Assembly: GCF_001909285.1 (NCBI RefSeq)
Contig: NZ_MRSV01000001.1
Coordinates: 44,067-108,066 of the forward strand
Source of the DNA: Exiguobacterium profundum
Lineage (GTDB): Bacteria > Bacillota > Bacilli > Exiguobacteriales > Exiguobacteriaceae
Length of the DNA: 64,000 nucleotides
Direction: 5' to 3'
Of this stretch, positions 7,957 to 16,959 are shown piece by piece. Each line of letters begins with the position of its first letter. Within the stretch, counting starts at the first letter, position 1. The notes below the pieces were generated by a model, which searched no databases, was not told where the DNA came from, and saw nothing but the letters and a program-made list of their open reading frames with translations. The position numbers and the translations under genes are program-made.

Positions 7957-8677
7957 GGTCACCCACCTCCTCTTTCCCAGCAATCAAGAACAGTTCTTCG
8001 ACGCGACCGTTCTCGGTCTGGTCGAGCAAATCTTGCACATGGTCATAGGCGATCAACCGTCCATTATAGACGAGCGCGGCTCGATCACATTCGAGCACTT
8101 CATCCATGACGTGCGTCGAGACGATGATGGTCGTACCTTCTCTCCGAATCACCTGAAACTGATCCCAGATTTGACGACGTAAGATCGGATCAATTCCGAC
8201 CGTCGGTTCATCAAGAAACAACACGTCTGGCTTATGCAAAATGGCGATAGCCAAGGACAGGCGTTTCTTCATCCCGCCTGAAAAATTGCGGACGAGCTTA
8301 TTCCGGTCGTTCGTTAAATCGACAAGGTTGAGCACTTCGGTGATGCGTTCTTGGAGCGCCTTTTTCCCTAACTTATAAATCGACCCGAAGAAGGCGAGGT
8401 TCGCTTCGGCCGACAAGTCTTCGTACAAGCCATCGTTCTGCGGCATAAATCCGATTTGTTGGAGCATGTCCATGTTTGGCATCTTCGTTTCGCCGATGTG
8501 GACACTTCCTTTGTCCGGTGCGAGGGCGCCGATCATGAGTCGGATGAGGGTTGTCTTCCCCGATCCAGAGGGTCCGAGCAAACAGCAAATCTCTCCGGAT
8601 GGGATGGTGAAGTCGATGTTGTCGATGGCGAGCTGGTCACCGAACGACTTGTCGACGTGTTGCAGTTGAATGTTCAT
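7949..8677 (-). CDS. ABC exporter ATP-binding protein
   Basis: A 242-residue ATPase. Walker A is GPSGSGKTT (35-43), the Q-loop is near IGFMPQNDGLY, the signature NFSGGMKKR, Walker B DVLFLDEPTVGIDP, and the H-loop IIVSTHVMDE. The GGMKKR form is typical of ABC-2 drug exporters. The ATG at 8677 is chosen because its ribosome site AAAGGAG overlaps the alternative GTG at 8686. Translationally coupled to the permease downstream, and divergent from a TetR regulator. Confidence 0.95.
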   Translation of the reverse strand: MNIQLQHVDKSFGDQLAIDNIDFTIPSGEICCLLGPSGSGKTTLIRLMIGALAPDKGSVHIGETKMPNMDMLQQIGFMPQNDGLYEDLSAEANLAFFGSIYKLGKKALQERITEVLNLVDLTNDRNKLVRNFSGGMKKRLSLAIAILHKPDVLFLDEPTVGIDPILRRQIWDQFQVIRREGTTIIVSTHVMDEVLECDRAALVYNGRLIAYDHVQDLLDQTENGRVEELFLIAGKEEVGDHA

Positions 8678-8796
8678 TTCTGTCACTCCTTTTCGGCGCC
8701 TCCTCGTGTATACTCAAGATAATCGACACCGTGTTGGTTTATATGTTCAGTATAGTCCCCGTTCACGGTGGCAACAATCGTCAATATCGGTCATCG

Positions 8797-8812
8797 TGTC
8801 GGTTTTCCGACA
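8797..8812. promoter_or_regulatory. Candidate TetR operator
   Basis: TGTCGG-TTTT-CCGACA is a perfect 6-4-6 inverted repeat in the gap between the divergent ABC exporter and TetR genes. It lies 36 bp before the TetR start, where a repressor would block both transcripts. Confidence 0.55.
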
Positions 8813-8848
8813 GATGCAATGAATGTGTTGAGGAAAAGGAGAAATAAT

Positions 8849-9457
8849 ATGGAACAAACTGACTTACGCGTCATCCGAACGAAGAAACTGATCAAAGATG
8901 CCTTCTTTAGTCTCATTGAAGAACAGGGATTTGAAGCCGTCACCGTCAAGCAATTGACTGAACGGGCCGGTATTAATCGGGGAACCTTTTATAGTCACTA
9001 TGTGGATAAGTTCGAGTTGATGGAGAAATGCGTCGACGAGATCTTTGAAGAGGCTGAACGGAAGTTGATTCATCATCTCCCGCACATCTTTGGAGACGAG
9101 CGAACTGATAACTCGTATCATTATCTCGTCCCGTTCATCCGCTTCATCGAAGACAATCAAATCATCATGAAGCCGCTCCTCGGACCAAATGGAGATCCGA
9201 CGTTCCAGGCAAAACTTCGAAAATTTATGCAGGCTGCCTTGTTTCAGCGCTCCCCGGTAACCTTGTTTGATCCGGACAAGATGATGGTCCCGCCTCCATA
9301 TCTCGTCGCCTATCTTTCTTCGGCTCACATGGGCGTCATCTATGAGTGGTTAAACAATCCGTCTTCGGAAGAGACAGCGGAAGACATCGCCCGGATTATC
9401 TATACGATCACCTATGAAGGACCGCTCGTTGCCGGCGGTGTGAATCTACGAAAATAA
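8849..9457 (+). CDS. TetR/AcrR-family transcriptional regulator
   Basis: A 202-residue regulator. The helix-turn-helix is at about 25-50 (VTVKQLTERAGINRGTFYSHYVDK). The C-terminal region with FIEDNQIIMKPLLGPNGDPTFQAKL resembles the TetR_C_8 group of Bacillales regulators. The ATG at 8849 follows AAAAGGAGAAATAAT; an upstream in-frame ATG at 8768 would put the operator palindrome inside the gene and is less likely. Its position divergent from the ABC-2 exporter suggests it represses that exporter. Confidence 0.9.
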   Translation: MEQTDLRVIRTKKLIKDAFFSLIEEQGFEAVTVKQLTERAGINRGTFYSHYVDKFELMEKCVDEIFEEAERKLIHHLPHIFGDERTDNSYHYLVPFIRFIEDNQIIMKPLLGPNGDPTFQAKLRKFMQAALFQRSPVTLFDPDKMMVPPPYLVAYLSSAHMGVIYEWLNNPSSEETAEDIARIIYTITYEGPLVAGGVNLRK

Positions 9458-9479
9458 GGACAGGTGCTTTACCTGTCCT
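9457..9479. terminator. Bidirectional terminator
   Basis: AGGACAGGT-GCTTT-ACCTGTCCT separates the TetR gene (+) from the kinase gene (-). The kinase stop codon lies inside the loop. Confidence 0.7.
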
Positions 9480-10767
9480 CCTTTGGAAAGACGACCTTCG
9501 CCGTTGTCCCAATCTGTTTCTCACTCGATAATGTAATCTCTCCACCATGTAACTGTACGATTTGACGAGCGATGGCTAGCCCTAGTCCTGAACCGTTGCG
9601 ATGACGAGATGTGTCGGCCTGATAAAAGCGTTCGAACGCCCGGTCCACTTGTTCAGGTGTCATGCCTTCTCCCTCGTCTCGAATCTCACACGTGATGTGC
9701 GTCGCATCCTCTTCCACCAGAAGATGCAGTGTACTTTCTTCATATGCATATTCGACAGCATTTTGAAGTAGATTGATCCAAACTTGCTGAAGAAGTGTAG
9801 CATCACCCTTCATCACGACTTCGTCCATAGTCAAATCTAGGTTCATTCGTTTGCGTGTCATCTCTGAATCTAAGGATAAGATTGCCTCCCGGATCTGCTC
9901 ACTGAGAGACAGTTCCGTCGCATGTAGACCGACAATCGTGTGGTCTAATTTCGCCAGCCGGAGCACGTCTTGTGACAAGCGCGATAGTCGTTTCCCTTCA
10001 CGCTCAATCTTCGTGACATATTCACTTTGTTTTTCAAAAGGTCCTCCCCGTTTCAACAACGTGGCATACCCTAAAATCGAAGCGACCGGCGTCTTAAATT
10101 CATGTGCCATAACGGATGCCAATTCCTCATTCTTCGTTTCATTCGTTTCAAGCGTCTCGGTCATCTGATTGAACTGCTTCGCGAGCATTCCAATCTCATC
10201 TGTTGCTACGTCATGAATCCGCACCGATAGGTCTCCAGCGGTCACACGGTTGACGGCATCCGTGACACGGTCGATGCGTCGTGTCATCAGTCGAACTGCG
10301 AATAGAATGAGAACACTTGAAATGAGTGCTGTCAGGAACAAGGTCTGTAACGACACGTCACGGAAGATTGAAATCGGATTCTCGTCTGCGTTCGGAGACA
10401 ACGTGACCACGGTCTCGTCGAGTAAAAAAGCGACTTGTGGAAGACGGTCGGTCTGTGACAGCACTTCACCCCGTTCTAATGTCGCTCGTTCCGAAACGCT
10501 CCATTCCGCACGGTCATAACGCATCGTCTGGGCATTCAGTGTCGCGTCATCAAAGAGGTCCAAGACCGCATCAGACGCTAGACCGTAATCTTGTGAGGCC
10601 ATCTGCATGCTGTCGGCCCGGTCTACCAACATTTCTTCGACTTGTGTCTTCAGTGCATTGAACTGAAAGGTCAAAAAAATCGTGAACGTCAAGAGGATTG
10701 GAATCAACAAGAGTCCGAAGAAAATCATTAAAAATCGTCCGTAGATGGTACTAATAAATCGTTTCAT
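9469..10767 (-). CDS. Sensor histidine kinase of the MacB-like efflux operon
   Basis: A 432-residue kinase. TM1 is at about 14-34, an external sensor region covers about 35-138, and TM2 is at about 140-160. A HAMP domain follows (161-213), then H222 in SVMAHEFKTPVASILGY, the N box (WINLLQNAVEYAYEE) and the G box (GSGLGLAIARQIVQLHGG). The ATG at 10767 overlaps the regulator's TGA (ATGA). It is the last gene of a five-gene operon with its regulator and an ABC efflux system, an arrangement seen where the kinase senses the exported toxic agent. Confidence 0.94.
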   Translation of the reverse strand: MKRFISTIYGRFLMIFFGLLLIPILLTFTIFLTFQFNALKTQVEEMLVDRADSMQMASQDYGLASDAVLDLFDDATLNAQTMRYDRAEWSVSERATLERGEVLSQTDRLPQVAFLLDETVVTLSPNADENPISIFRDVSLQTLFLTALISSVLILFAVRLMTRRIDRVTDAVNRVTAGDLSVRIHDVATDEIGMLAKQFNQMTETLETNETKNEELASVMAHEFKTPVASILGYATLLKRGGPFEKQSEYVTKIEREGKRLSRLSQDVLRLAKLDHTIVGLHATELSLSEQIREAILSLDSEMTRKRMNLDLTMDEVVMKGDATLLQQVWINLLQNAVEYAYEESTLHLLVEEDATHITCEIRDEGEGMTPEQVDRAFERFYQADTSRHRNGSGLGLAIARQIVQLHGGEITLSSEKQIGTTAKVVFPKEDR

Positions 10768-11438
10768 CTTTTCAGCTCCAATCGATAACCGAGTCCCCAC
10801 ACCGTACTGATCTGAAATGCATCAATCGGCTTAAGACGCGCACGCAGTCGATTAATATGGACGTCGACCGTTCGGGTCTCACTCTCCGTCTCATATCCCC
10901 AAATCCGGTCTAACAGTTGTTGCCGGGTGAAGACTTGATTCAAATGCGTCGCCAAAAAATAGAGGAGTTCAAACTCTTTGCGAGGGAGTTCGATCGTCTC
11001 AGAAGTCGTTTCTAACGTCATCGTCGTCTCATCGAGTACGCAGTCGTTCAACTGAATCTGATGACTGTGATGAATGCGCGCTCGTCGTAACAATGCCTCA
11101 ATTCGTAATTCGAGTTCTTCGAGATCGATCGGTTTCACGACATAGTCATCCGCTCCGGCATGAAACCCTCTCTTTTTGTCATTCATCGCATCGAGGACCG
11201 TCAGCATAAGCACCGGGAGCGTATACCCGGCGTCACGTAATTGTCCCGTCAGTTCACGTCCATCCAACCGTGGCATCATCACGTCGGTAATGAGCAAATC
11301 GATTGGCTCACGGTCGAGCCAATCGAGTGCTTCTTCTCCATCTTTTGCATGAAGGACACGATAACCGGCCACCGTCAAATAATCGACTAATAAACCGCCG
11401 AGCGCCTCATCATCTTCTGCGAGTAAAATGGTGACCAT
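10764..11438 (-). CDS. OmpR-family response regulator of the efflux operon
   Basis: A 224-residue regulator. The receiver domain has acidic residues AEDD (7-10), phosphoacceptor D52 (DLLITDVMMPRLDG) and KPIDLEEL with the conserved lysine. The winged helix (about 125-224) contains PRKEFELLYFLATHLNQVF and RTVDVHINRLRARL. It starts at ATG 11436-11438 after GGGGAAACAG, 24 bp behind the permease. It probably activates its own operon through the TAAAC repeats near 13976-14004. Confidence 0.95.
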   Translation of the reverse strand: MVTILLAEDDEALGGLLVDYLTVAGYRVLHAKDGEEALDWLDREPIDLLITDVMMPRLDGRELTGQLRDAGYTLPVLMLTVLDAMNDKKRGFHAGADDYVVKPIDLEELELRIEALLRRARIHHSHQIQLNDCVLDETTMTLETTSETIELPRKEFELLYFLATHLNQVFTRQQLLDRIWGYETESETRTVDVHINRLRARLKPIDAFQISTVWGLGYRLELKR

Positions 11439-11462
11439 CTGTTTCCCCTTCTTTCTAATGGC

Positions 11463-12617
11463 TTATACGTTTCGCAACGCTTCAATCGGTTGCAAGTTCG
11501 AGGCTTTCCGGGCTGGGATGTAGCCGAATATGACTCCGATGATGACAGAGAAACCGAGTGCCAATCCGACGGTTGAACTTGCCAATGTAAACGGTACGCC
11601 CATGACGAGCGTCAGTCCAAAGGCGAGCAGTCCGCCAACTAAGACACCTACGAGCCCACCGAGCATCGAAAGCAGGACGGACTCAAACAAGAACTGTTGT
11701 CGAATCTTACCAGGTGTCGCACCGAGTGCTTTACGCAGTCCGATCTCGCTTGTTCGTTCGGTCACCGAAACGAGCATCATGTTCATGATCCCGATGCCTC
11801 CGACGAGTAAAGAAATCGAAGCGATGCCAACGAGGAGCATACTGAGAAGCGCATTGATTTGATCGATGGAAGCGAGCGCATCCTCAAAACTCGTTACTGT
11901 GAAGGCGTCACGTCCATTGAATGCGGTCGTCAGCTGTTGTGTCACTTCATCCTGTACGACAGCTGATGCACCCGATTCGGTATATAAGTCGAACGTGGCA
12001 ATCGTCCCTTGATGAAACTGCGTCAGTGCAGTCGTCACAGGGATGACGATCGCCTCGTCTGTTGACATGGAAAATTCCGATGATGGCGCAAGCGTTCCAA
12101 CGACGATGTAACGAATCCCACCAACAGAGATCTCTTCCCCGAGAGGAGAGGATGTCGGAAACGCCTCTTTCGCAATCGTTTCTCCGAGCAAGGCGACATG
12201 CGTCTGTTGATTAACGTCGAGTGGTGTCAATCCGCGCCCGGTTGCGACAACCGAATCGTCTTTGAAGAACGCTTCACTTTTCCCAAGAATGGTTTGCTGT
12301 TCCGTCTGCCCCGATACATATACATCGGTCATTTGACTCAATGTCGGGGAGATTGAGGCGACCCCCTCAATGGCTTCGAGCCGATCCATGTCCGCCATAC
12401 TGACACCGGATTTCCCATCCTCTCCGATTTGAACGGTCATACGATCAGCTCCAAACGTCGCGACTTCATCGTTAATGGAATCGGTCACACCGGAAATGAT
12501 CGTCATCAAGGCAATAATCGAAGCCGTCCCGATGACAATCCCTAAAATCGTCAAGAAGGAGCGCATCTTGTGACTGATGACCGTCAACCAAGCCATGCGT
12601 ATATTTTCTCGAATCAT
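11463..12617 (-). CDS. MacB-type ABC permease (FtsX-like)
   Basis: A 384-residue permease with one N-terminal TM (about 20-42), a large external MacB_PCD domain (about 43-250) and three C-terminal TM segments within the FtsX domain (GGIGIMNMMLVSVTERTSEIGLRKALGA). The N-terminal IRMAWLTVISHKMRSFLTILGIVIG is the classical MacB/YknZ start. The start ATG overlaps the ATPase stop as ATGA. It works with the ATPase and adaptor in mechanotransmission-type efflux of peptides or antibiotics. Confidence 0.93.
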   Translation of the reverse strand: MIRENIRMAWLTVISHKMRSFLTILGIVIGTASIIALMTIISGVTDSINDEVATFGADRMTVQIGEDGKSGVSMADMDRLEAIEGVASISPTLSQMTDVYVSGQTEQQTILGKSEAFFKDDSVVATGRGLTPLDVNQQTHVALLGETIAKEAFPTSSPLGEEISVGGIRYIVVGTLAPSSEFSMSTDEAIVIPVTTALTQFHQGTIATFDLYTESGASAVVQDEVTQQLTTAFNGRDAFTVTSFEDALASIDQINALLSMLLVGIASISLLVGGIGIMNMMLVSVTERTSEIGLRKALGATPGKIRQQFLFESVLLSMLGGLVGVLVGGLLAFGLTLVMGVPFTLASSTVGLALGFSVIIGVIFGYIPARKASNLQPIEALRNV

Positions 12618-13303
12618 CGCACCCGTTCCTCCTTTTCAATCTTCCCGTCACGCACATGTACGATACGAGTCGCTTCTTTGGCGATATCGATATCATGGGT
12701 AATCATGATGATCGTCTTTCCCTCCGCATGTAGCTCGTGAAAGAGCGCCATAATTTGACGACCGTTCGTTTGATCTAACGCACCCGTCGGCTCATCCGCG
12801 AGAAGAAGCGATGGATTCGTCACGAGCGCCCGAGCGATAGCGACACGTTGCTGCTGACCACCTGATAACTGATTTGGAAAGTGGTCCATCTTATCGCCTA
12901 ATCCGACACGCGCTAACATCTGTCGAGTTCGTTCCTGTCTTTCCGCTTTTGAAGATCGTTGATAAATGAGCGGAAGTTCCACGTTCTCTCGAGCGCTCAA
13001 CCGAGGAAGTAGATTGAATTGCTGAAAGATAAATCCGATGCGTTCGTTTCGAAACAGAGAAAGCTCCGTTTCGGACAATCCGGTCACATCCTTGTTCCCA
13101 AACCGGTAACGACCGCTCGAATAACCATCGAGACAACCAAGGATGTTCATGAGTGTCGACTTTCCAGAGCCGGATGGTCCCAAAATGGCGACGAACTCTC
13201 CTTCTTTCACCTCTAAATCGATTCCTCGTAATACGGTCTGCTGATTGTCACCTTCACCGTACGATTTGGTCAATTGTTCGACCGAGATGAGTGTCGTCAT
13301 CAT
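12614..13303 (-). CDS. MacB-type ABC ATP-binding protein
   Basis: A 229-residue ATPase of the LolD/MacB/YknY group. Walker A is GPSGSGKST, the signature LSGGQQQRVAIARALV, Walker B SLLLADEPTGALD, and the H-loop IIMITHDIDIA. It starts at the first of two adjacent ATGs (13301-13303), 7 bp after GGAGG, and overlaps the adaptor's TGA. It powers the adjacent MacB-like permease. Confidence 0.95.
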   Translation of the reverse strand: MMTTLISVEQLTKSYGEGDNQQTVLRGIDLEVKEGEFVAILGPSGSGKSTLMNILGCLDGYSSGRYRFGNKDVTGLSETELSLFRNERIGFIFQQFNLLPRLSARENVELPLIYQRSSKAERQERTRQMLARVGLGDKMDHFPNQLSGGQQQRVAIARALVTNPSLLLADEPTGALDQTNGRQIMALFHELHAEGKTIIMITHDIDIAKEATRIVHVRDGKIEKEERVR

Positions 13304-13941
13304 TGCCCACCTCCGATTCGTGGAGGCATCAACCCGCCACTCGTCGTCTCATCGAGTAAGAGTACTTCGGTCTCGTCTAATCCATCTTTGATCTCGACTC
13401 GACTTCCGTCTGTCAACCCAAGCTCGACCTGTTGTTTCACCGGACCCTCGTCTCCTTGCACATACACGTATGCATCCTCATCCTCAAACATGATGCTGTC
13501 GAGCGACAAGGTCTCTGCATCTTCAGCGCGATCGACGACTAGACTGCCTTCTAACGTCATCCCATTCCGTAAATTGTCTGTCTCAGGGAAAGTCACGGTC
13601 ATCGCATAGCGAGCGGATGCGCCTGGTGTCGTCATCGGTTCAGCTTCCTCTGCGATGACGTCGATTGTTCCATCTACCTCGGTGTCGAGCGCCGTCACAT
13701 TGATCGTCAACGCATCCCCTTCATTCACTTTGCCGATATCTCGCTCATCGACCATGAATCGACCTGTCGTCTCATCCCCGACTGCCGTGACCTGCCCCGC
13801 AAACGTGTAACGATTTTCAATCGTCTCAACCGCGACGGCTTCCGTTTTATAGTCGGTCGCATCCGGCATCAAGAAGACTCCAGCTCCTAATGTAAGGGCG
13901 AGCACACCAATCCCCATGCCCCATTTCACTTTTTTGTTCAT
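13300..13941 (-). CDS. Efflux adaptor (HlyD/YknX-like), short
   Basis: A 213-residue membrane-anchored adaptor. There is one TM at about 7-25, then a beta-rich region (FAGQVTAVGDETTGRFMVDE, VNEGDALTINVTALD) matching the barrel and beta-barrel-like domains of HlyD/MacA proteins. It lacks the long coiled-coil hairpin of full MacA or YknX (about 370 residues), so it is a compact form. It is the first gene of the operon; upstream lie three TAAAC repeats. The glycine-rich end (MPPRIGGGQ) overlaps the ATPase start. Confidence 0.85.
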   Translation of the reverse strand: MNKKVKWGMGIGVLALTLGAGVFLMPDATDYKTEAVAVETIENRYTFAGQVTAVGDETTGRFMVDERDIGKVNEGDALTINVTALDTEVDGTIDVIAEEAEPMTTPGASARYAMTVTFPETDNLRNGMTLEGSLVVDRAEDAETLSLDSIMFEDEDAYVYVQGDEGPVKQQVELGLTDGSRVEIKDGLDETEVLLLDETTSGGLMPPRIGGGQ

Positions 13942-13975
13942 CTTGTGTTCCTCCTTATTGTTGATATGTTAAGGA

Positions 13976-14004
13976 TAAACACAAGTTGTAAACAAATTAT
14001 AAAC
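13976..14004. promoter_or_regulatory. Repeated TAAAC elements upstream of efflux operon
   Basis: TAAAC occurs at 13976-13980, 13989-13993 and 14000-14004. The last two are exactly 11 bp apart and sit in the longer similarity GTAAACAAATTATAAAC. This spacing fits OmpR-family regulator half-sites, so the operon's own regulator is the likely binder. Confidence 0.45.
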
Positions 14005-14030
14005 GCCTCTCGCGATAAACGAGAGGCGTT
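14004..14030 (-). terminator. Terminator after the 127-residue hypothetical gene
   Basis: The stem CGCCTCTCG / CGAGAGGCG with a 7-nt loop lies 4 bp after the stop codon of the gene at 14034-14417. On the minus strand it is followed by a T-rich stretch (TTTATAATTT). Confidence 0.65.
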
Positions 14031-14033
14031 CAC

Positions 14034-14417
14034 TTACGAAACGCGAACGTGCACGTGTAAGTTCCCATTTGCTTCAGTTGTCGTCTGGTATGCGTTCTGT
14101 ACTGCCTCCAGATCATGCCAGGCGATGCGGTATGACTTTCCTCGCATTCCTTCAAACTCGAAGGAGAGATGTTGTAAATCCGACATACTTAGGATACGGT
14201 CAAACGGTCTACCTGGACCATCCCATTCCAGTTGGTTCGCCGAATCCTTTAATACGAGGTCGAGTCCATGCATCACTTTTTCTTTGATCAATTGTCCATC
14301 CGCGGCAACACGCATCCCGTCTTGAATATCATGCATCCGACACGATTCGATATCATCAAACGGGATGGTGATTTCATCCCCGTTCGCAAAGTGAAGTGTG
14401 ATTGTTTTTACGATCAT
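14034..14417 (-). CDS. Conserved-looking hypothetical protein (127 aa)
   Basis: A soluble 127-residue protein starting at ATG 14415-14417 after AGGTAGGAATTTAAG. It begins MIVKTITLHFANGDEITIPF, which suggests a beta-rich fold; it has no signal peptide, TM segment or cysteine cluster, and I do not recognise the family. It has its own terminator and is divergent from crtP, so it appears monocistronic. Codon use resembles its neighbours. Confidence 0.75.
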   Translation of the reverse strand: MIVKTITLHFANGDEITIPFDDIESCRMHDIQDGMRVAADGQLIKEKVMHGLDLVLKDSANQLEWDGPGRPFDRILSMSDLQHLSFEFEGMRGKSYRIAWHDLEAVQNAYQTTTEANGNLHVHVRVS

Positions 14418-14533
14418 CTTAAATTCCTACCTTCATCTAGACTCCGTCCTATGCTTCTAGCCTAACTATACAAAACTTTTTCCGATTCAGGGATGACATC
14501 TTTGTGGATGTGGCAAATCCGTAAATGCATGTT

Positions 14534-14555
14534 CGTTTCATTTAGAAACGGGAAT
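14534..14555 (+). promoter_or_regulatory. Inverted repeat / possible stress promoter before crtP
   Basis: CGTTTC-ATTTA-GAAACG (14534-14550) is a perfect 6-5-6 inverted repeat. It is followed directly by GGGAAT (14550-14555), which resembles a sigma-B -10 element; a -35-like GTTCGT stands 13 bp before it. Either a repressor site or a sigma-B-type promoter would fit a carotenoid gene; the sequence alone does not decide. Confidence 0.3.
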
Positions 14556-14614
14556 AGAAGAGGTAGCACTCATTCTGTTTTTTGAAAATAACACTTCGGA
14601 AAGGCGGCGAATAT

Positions 14615-16111
14615 ATGCCATCAGTGGATAAGTCGGTCATCGTCATAGGCGGAGGGCTCGGCGGATTGTCAGCAGCCATCTCACTCGCTCAAAAAGGTTA
14701 CGACGTCTCACTCTACGAAAAGAATGATCACATTGGCGGGAAAGTGAATCGGCTCGAACAAGACGGATTCGGTTTCGACCTCGGACCCTCAATATTAACG
14801 ATGCCCCACATCTTCGACAAATTGTTCCGCGGAAGCGGGAAACGGATGGAAGACTATGTGTCCATCAAACGACTTGAGCTCGAATGGCGCTCTTTCTTCC
14901 CGGACGATACCGTCCTCGACCTCTACCATGACCTCGAACAAATGCAACGGGCGAATCCTTCCCTCTCTCGAAAAGACATGCAAGAATATCGTGAACTGTT
15001 GAATTATGCAGCGCGCATCTATAAGACGACCGAGAAGGGCTATTTGGCCGAAGGGTTTGAGTCGCCTTTAGAAGCAGTCATGAAAACAGGCATCTTCCCG
15101 ACCCTATTCGGATTCGACTTGACGTCGACGATGTATAGCGCCATCAAGAAACGGATCAGTAACCCTCATCTTCGGGACATGCTCTCGTATTACGTCAAAT
15201 ATGTCGGGTCGTCTCCGTATAACGCACCCGCTGTCTTAAATATGATGATTTACATGCAATATGCCCAAGGCTGTTGGTACGTCGAAGGCGGGACCCATAA
15301 GCTCGCAGAAGGTTTGACGAAGCTCGCTGAAGAGATCGGTGTGAAGCTACATACCGGAGAAGGCGTGGTTCGTGCCCATACGGTGAACCAGAAGGTGACC
15401 GCCATCGAGCTTGAAGACGGACGTCTCCGTTCTGCTGATTATTTCGTCTCGAACATGGAAGTCATTCCGTTCTATCAGAAGATGGTCGACGCGGACGAAC
15501 AGTACGTCGACAAACTCGTCGATAAATACGAACCGGCAAGTTCCGGATTCGTCCTCCATCTCGGGGTGAAGAAAGCCTATCCACAACTGGCACATCATAA
15601 CTTCTTCTTCTCTGAGAACCTACATGAACAAATGGATAAAATTTTTGAGAAACACGAACTTCCGGACGACCCGACAATCTATCTCGTCAACGTCAACAAG
15701 ACCGACCCGACCCAAGCGCCACCAGGACATGAGAACATCAAAATCTTGCCACACATTCCGTATATCCAGGATGTGCCGTTCACGGAAGAAGAGTACGCCG
15801 CTTTTGAAGAACGTGTACTCGACAAATTGGAACGAATGGGTCTCGATGGTTTGCGTGAACATACGGTGACACGTGATGTATGGACGCCCCATGATATCGA
15901 GCGGACGTATGGATCGGACCGAGGTGCCATTTATGGAACGGTCGCCGACAAGAATCGGAATGGCGGCTTCAAACATAAGAAACAGAGTGAACTTTACCAC
16001 AACCTCTACTTCGTCGGCGGAACCGTCAATCCGGGCGGTGGCATGCCGATGGTGACATTGAGCGGTCAGCAAGTGAGCGACAAGATTGCGAAACGTGACA
16101 AAGTGAAATGA
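14615..16111 (+). CDS. crtP: 4,4'-diaponeurosporene oxygenase-like carotenoid enzyme (CrtP/CrtNb)
   Basis: A 498-residue FAD enzyme of the phytoene desaturase superfamily. The N-terminal dinucleotide fold is [17 protein letters not shown] (9-25). The segments [17 protein letters not shown] and [13 protein letters not shown], and the C-terminal [19 protein letters not shown], are very close to my recollection of staphylococcal CrtP, closer than to the desaturase CrtN. CrtP oxidises the terminal methyl group of C30 carotenoids such as diaponeurosporene. It stands alone here, so crtM/crtN must be elsewhere. The start at 14615 follows GGAAAGGCGGCGAATAT. A CrtN desaturase is the alternative. Confidence 0.82.
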   Translation: MPSVDKSVIVIGGGLGGLSAAISLAQKGYDVSLYEKNDHIGGKVNRLEQDGFGFDLGPSILTMPHIFDKLFRGSGKRMEDYVSIKRLELEWRSFFPDDTVLDLYHDLEQMQRANPSLSRKDMQEYRELLNYAARIYKTTEKGYLAEGFESPLEAVMKTGIFPTLFGFDLTSTMYSAIKKRISNPHLRDMLSYYVKYVGSSPYNAPAVLNMMIYMQYAQGCWYVEGGTHKLAEGLTKLAEEIGVKLHTGEGVVRAHTVNQKVTAIELEDGRLRSADYFVSNMEVIPFYQKMVDADEQYVDKLVDKYEPASSGFVLHLGVKKAYPQLAHHNFFFSENLHEQMDKIFEKHELPDDPTIYLVNVNKTDPTQAPPGHENIKILPHIPYIQDVPFTEEEYAAFEERVLDKLERMGLDGLREHTVTRDVWTPHDIERTYGSDRGAIYGTVADKNRNGGFKHKKQSELYHNLYFVGGTVNPGGGMPMVTLSGQQVSDKIAKRDKVK

Positions 16112-16224
16112 TTTTCTTTCATCCCTCATTCGATATGAGGGATTATTTTTTGAAACTTTTTCCAATAACCTTCCGTATATTGTGCTACGATACAAACAAT
16201 CAAATAGACAAGCGGAGGAACAGG

Positions 16225-16950
16225 ATGCATCAAATCACAAGTTATTTCTTTATGTATGCCAAAGTTGTCGTCACGGATAAAGTTCCATTCATTTGGACAT
16301 TCGTAATCCCACTCGTTATCGCCTTGACGCAGTCATTTTCAGATATTCGCCAAGCAACGACAGCGGAATACTACCCAGGGCTCTCTTATTTCTGGGTGTA
16401 TATTATTCTTGCTACATATGTGAACGGTGTCGGCATGGAGCTCGCTCGCATGCGCGAATACGGACTGATGAAGACGTACGTGATGATTTCCGGCAACAAA
16501 CTGACATATGTCATCGCCGTCATCTTGGCGCAACTTCTATTCGCCTCCATCAGCTTAACTTTATTCACAACGGTCGTTACGCTCGTACACGGGTTCTTCT
16601 CGTTCAAGTTGATTGCAACGTCTCTACTCGTATTGATTGGCAGTATCCCGTTCGCGGTTGCCAGTGTCGCCATCACGACACTTCCAGTGAAAGTATCGAG
16701 TCTCGGGACGTTCGCGAACATACTGATGTTCCCACTCTTTTTACTGGCAATCAAGTCACCTGATCAATGGTTCAGCTTCCTCAACCCGTTCTACGCGCTT
16801 CACGAATTCGCGCTCGGGTTGCTGCATCTGACGACTCAAGTCGAGCTCTCGTTCGGAGTATGGGCGACATTCCTTTCCATACTTGGTTACTTCATCATTG
16901 GTGCGATTGCGTTGAAACGCTTCAGTCTCGTCTCACTCATCACACGCTAG
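16225..16950 (+). CDS. ABC-2 type permease-like membrane protein
   Basis: A 241-residue membrane protein with about six TM segments and the ABC-2 layout: TM1 (VPFIWTFVIPLVIALTQS), then ELARMREYGLMKTYVMISGNKL, which matches the ERE-x-GTL region of ABC-2 permeases, and further paired helices. ATG 16225 follows AGCGGAGGAACAGG. The ATPase gene follows after 9 bp. Probably exports a hydrophobic compound or peptide; the neighbouring broken microprotein gene may belong to the same system. Confidence 0.82.
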   Translation: MHQITSYFFMYAKVVVTDKVPFIWTFVIPLVIALTQSFSDIRQATTAEYYPGLSYFWVYIILATYVNGVGMELARMREYGLMKTYVMISGNKLTYVIAVILAQLLFASISLTLFTTVVTLVHGFFSFKLIATSLLVLIGSIPFAVASVAITTLPVKVSSLGTFANILMFPLFLLAIKSPDQWFSFLNPFYALHEFALGLLHLTTQVELSFGVWATFLSILGYFIIGAIALKRFSLVSLITR

Positions 16951-16959
16951 GAGGTTCTT

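Noticed and set aside
15620..16195. 191-codon open frame antisense to crtP
   Set aside because: Fully inside a well-supported gene with known motifs; no ribosome site or recognisable domain.
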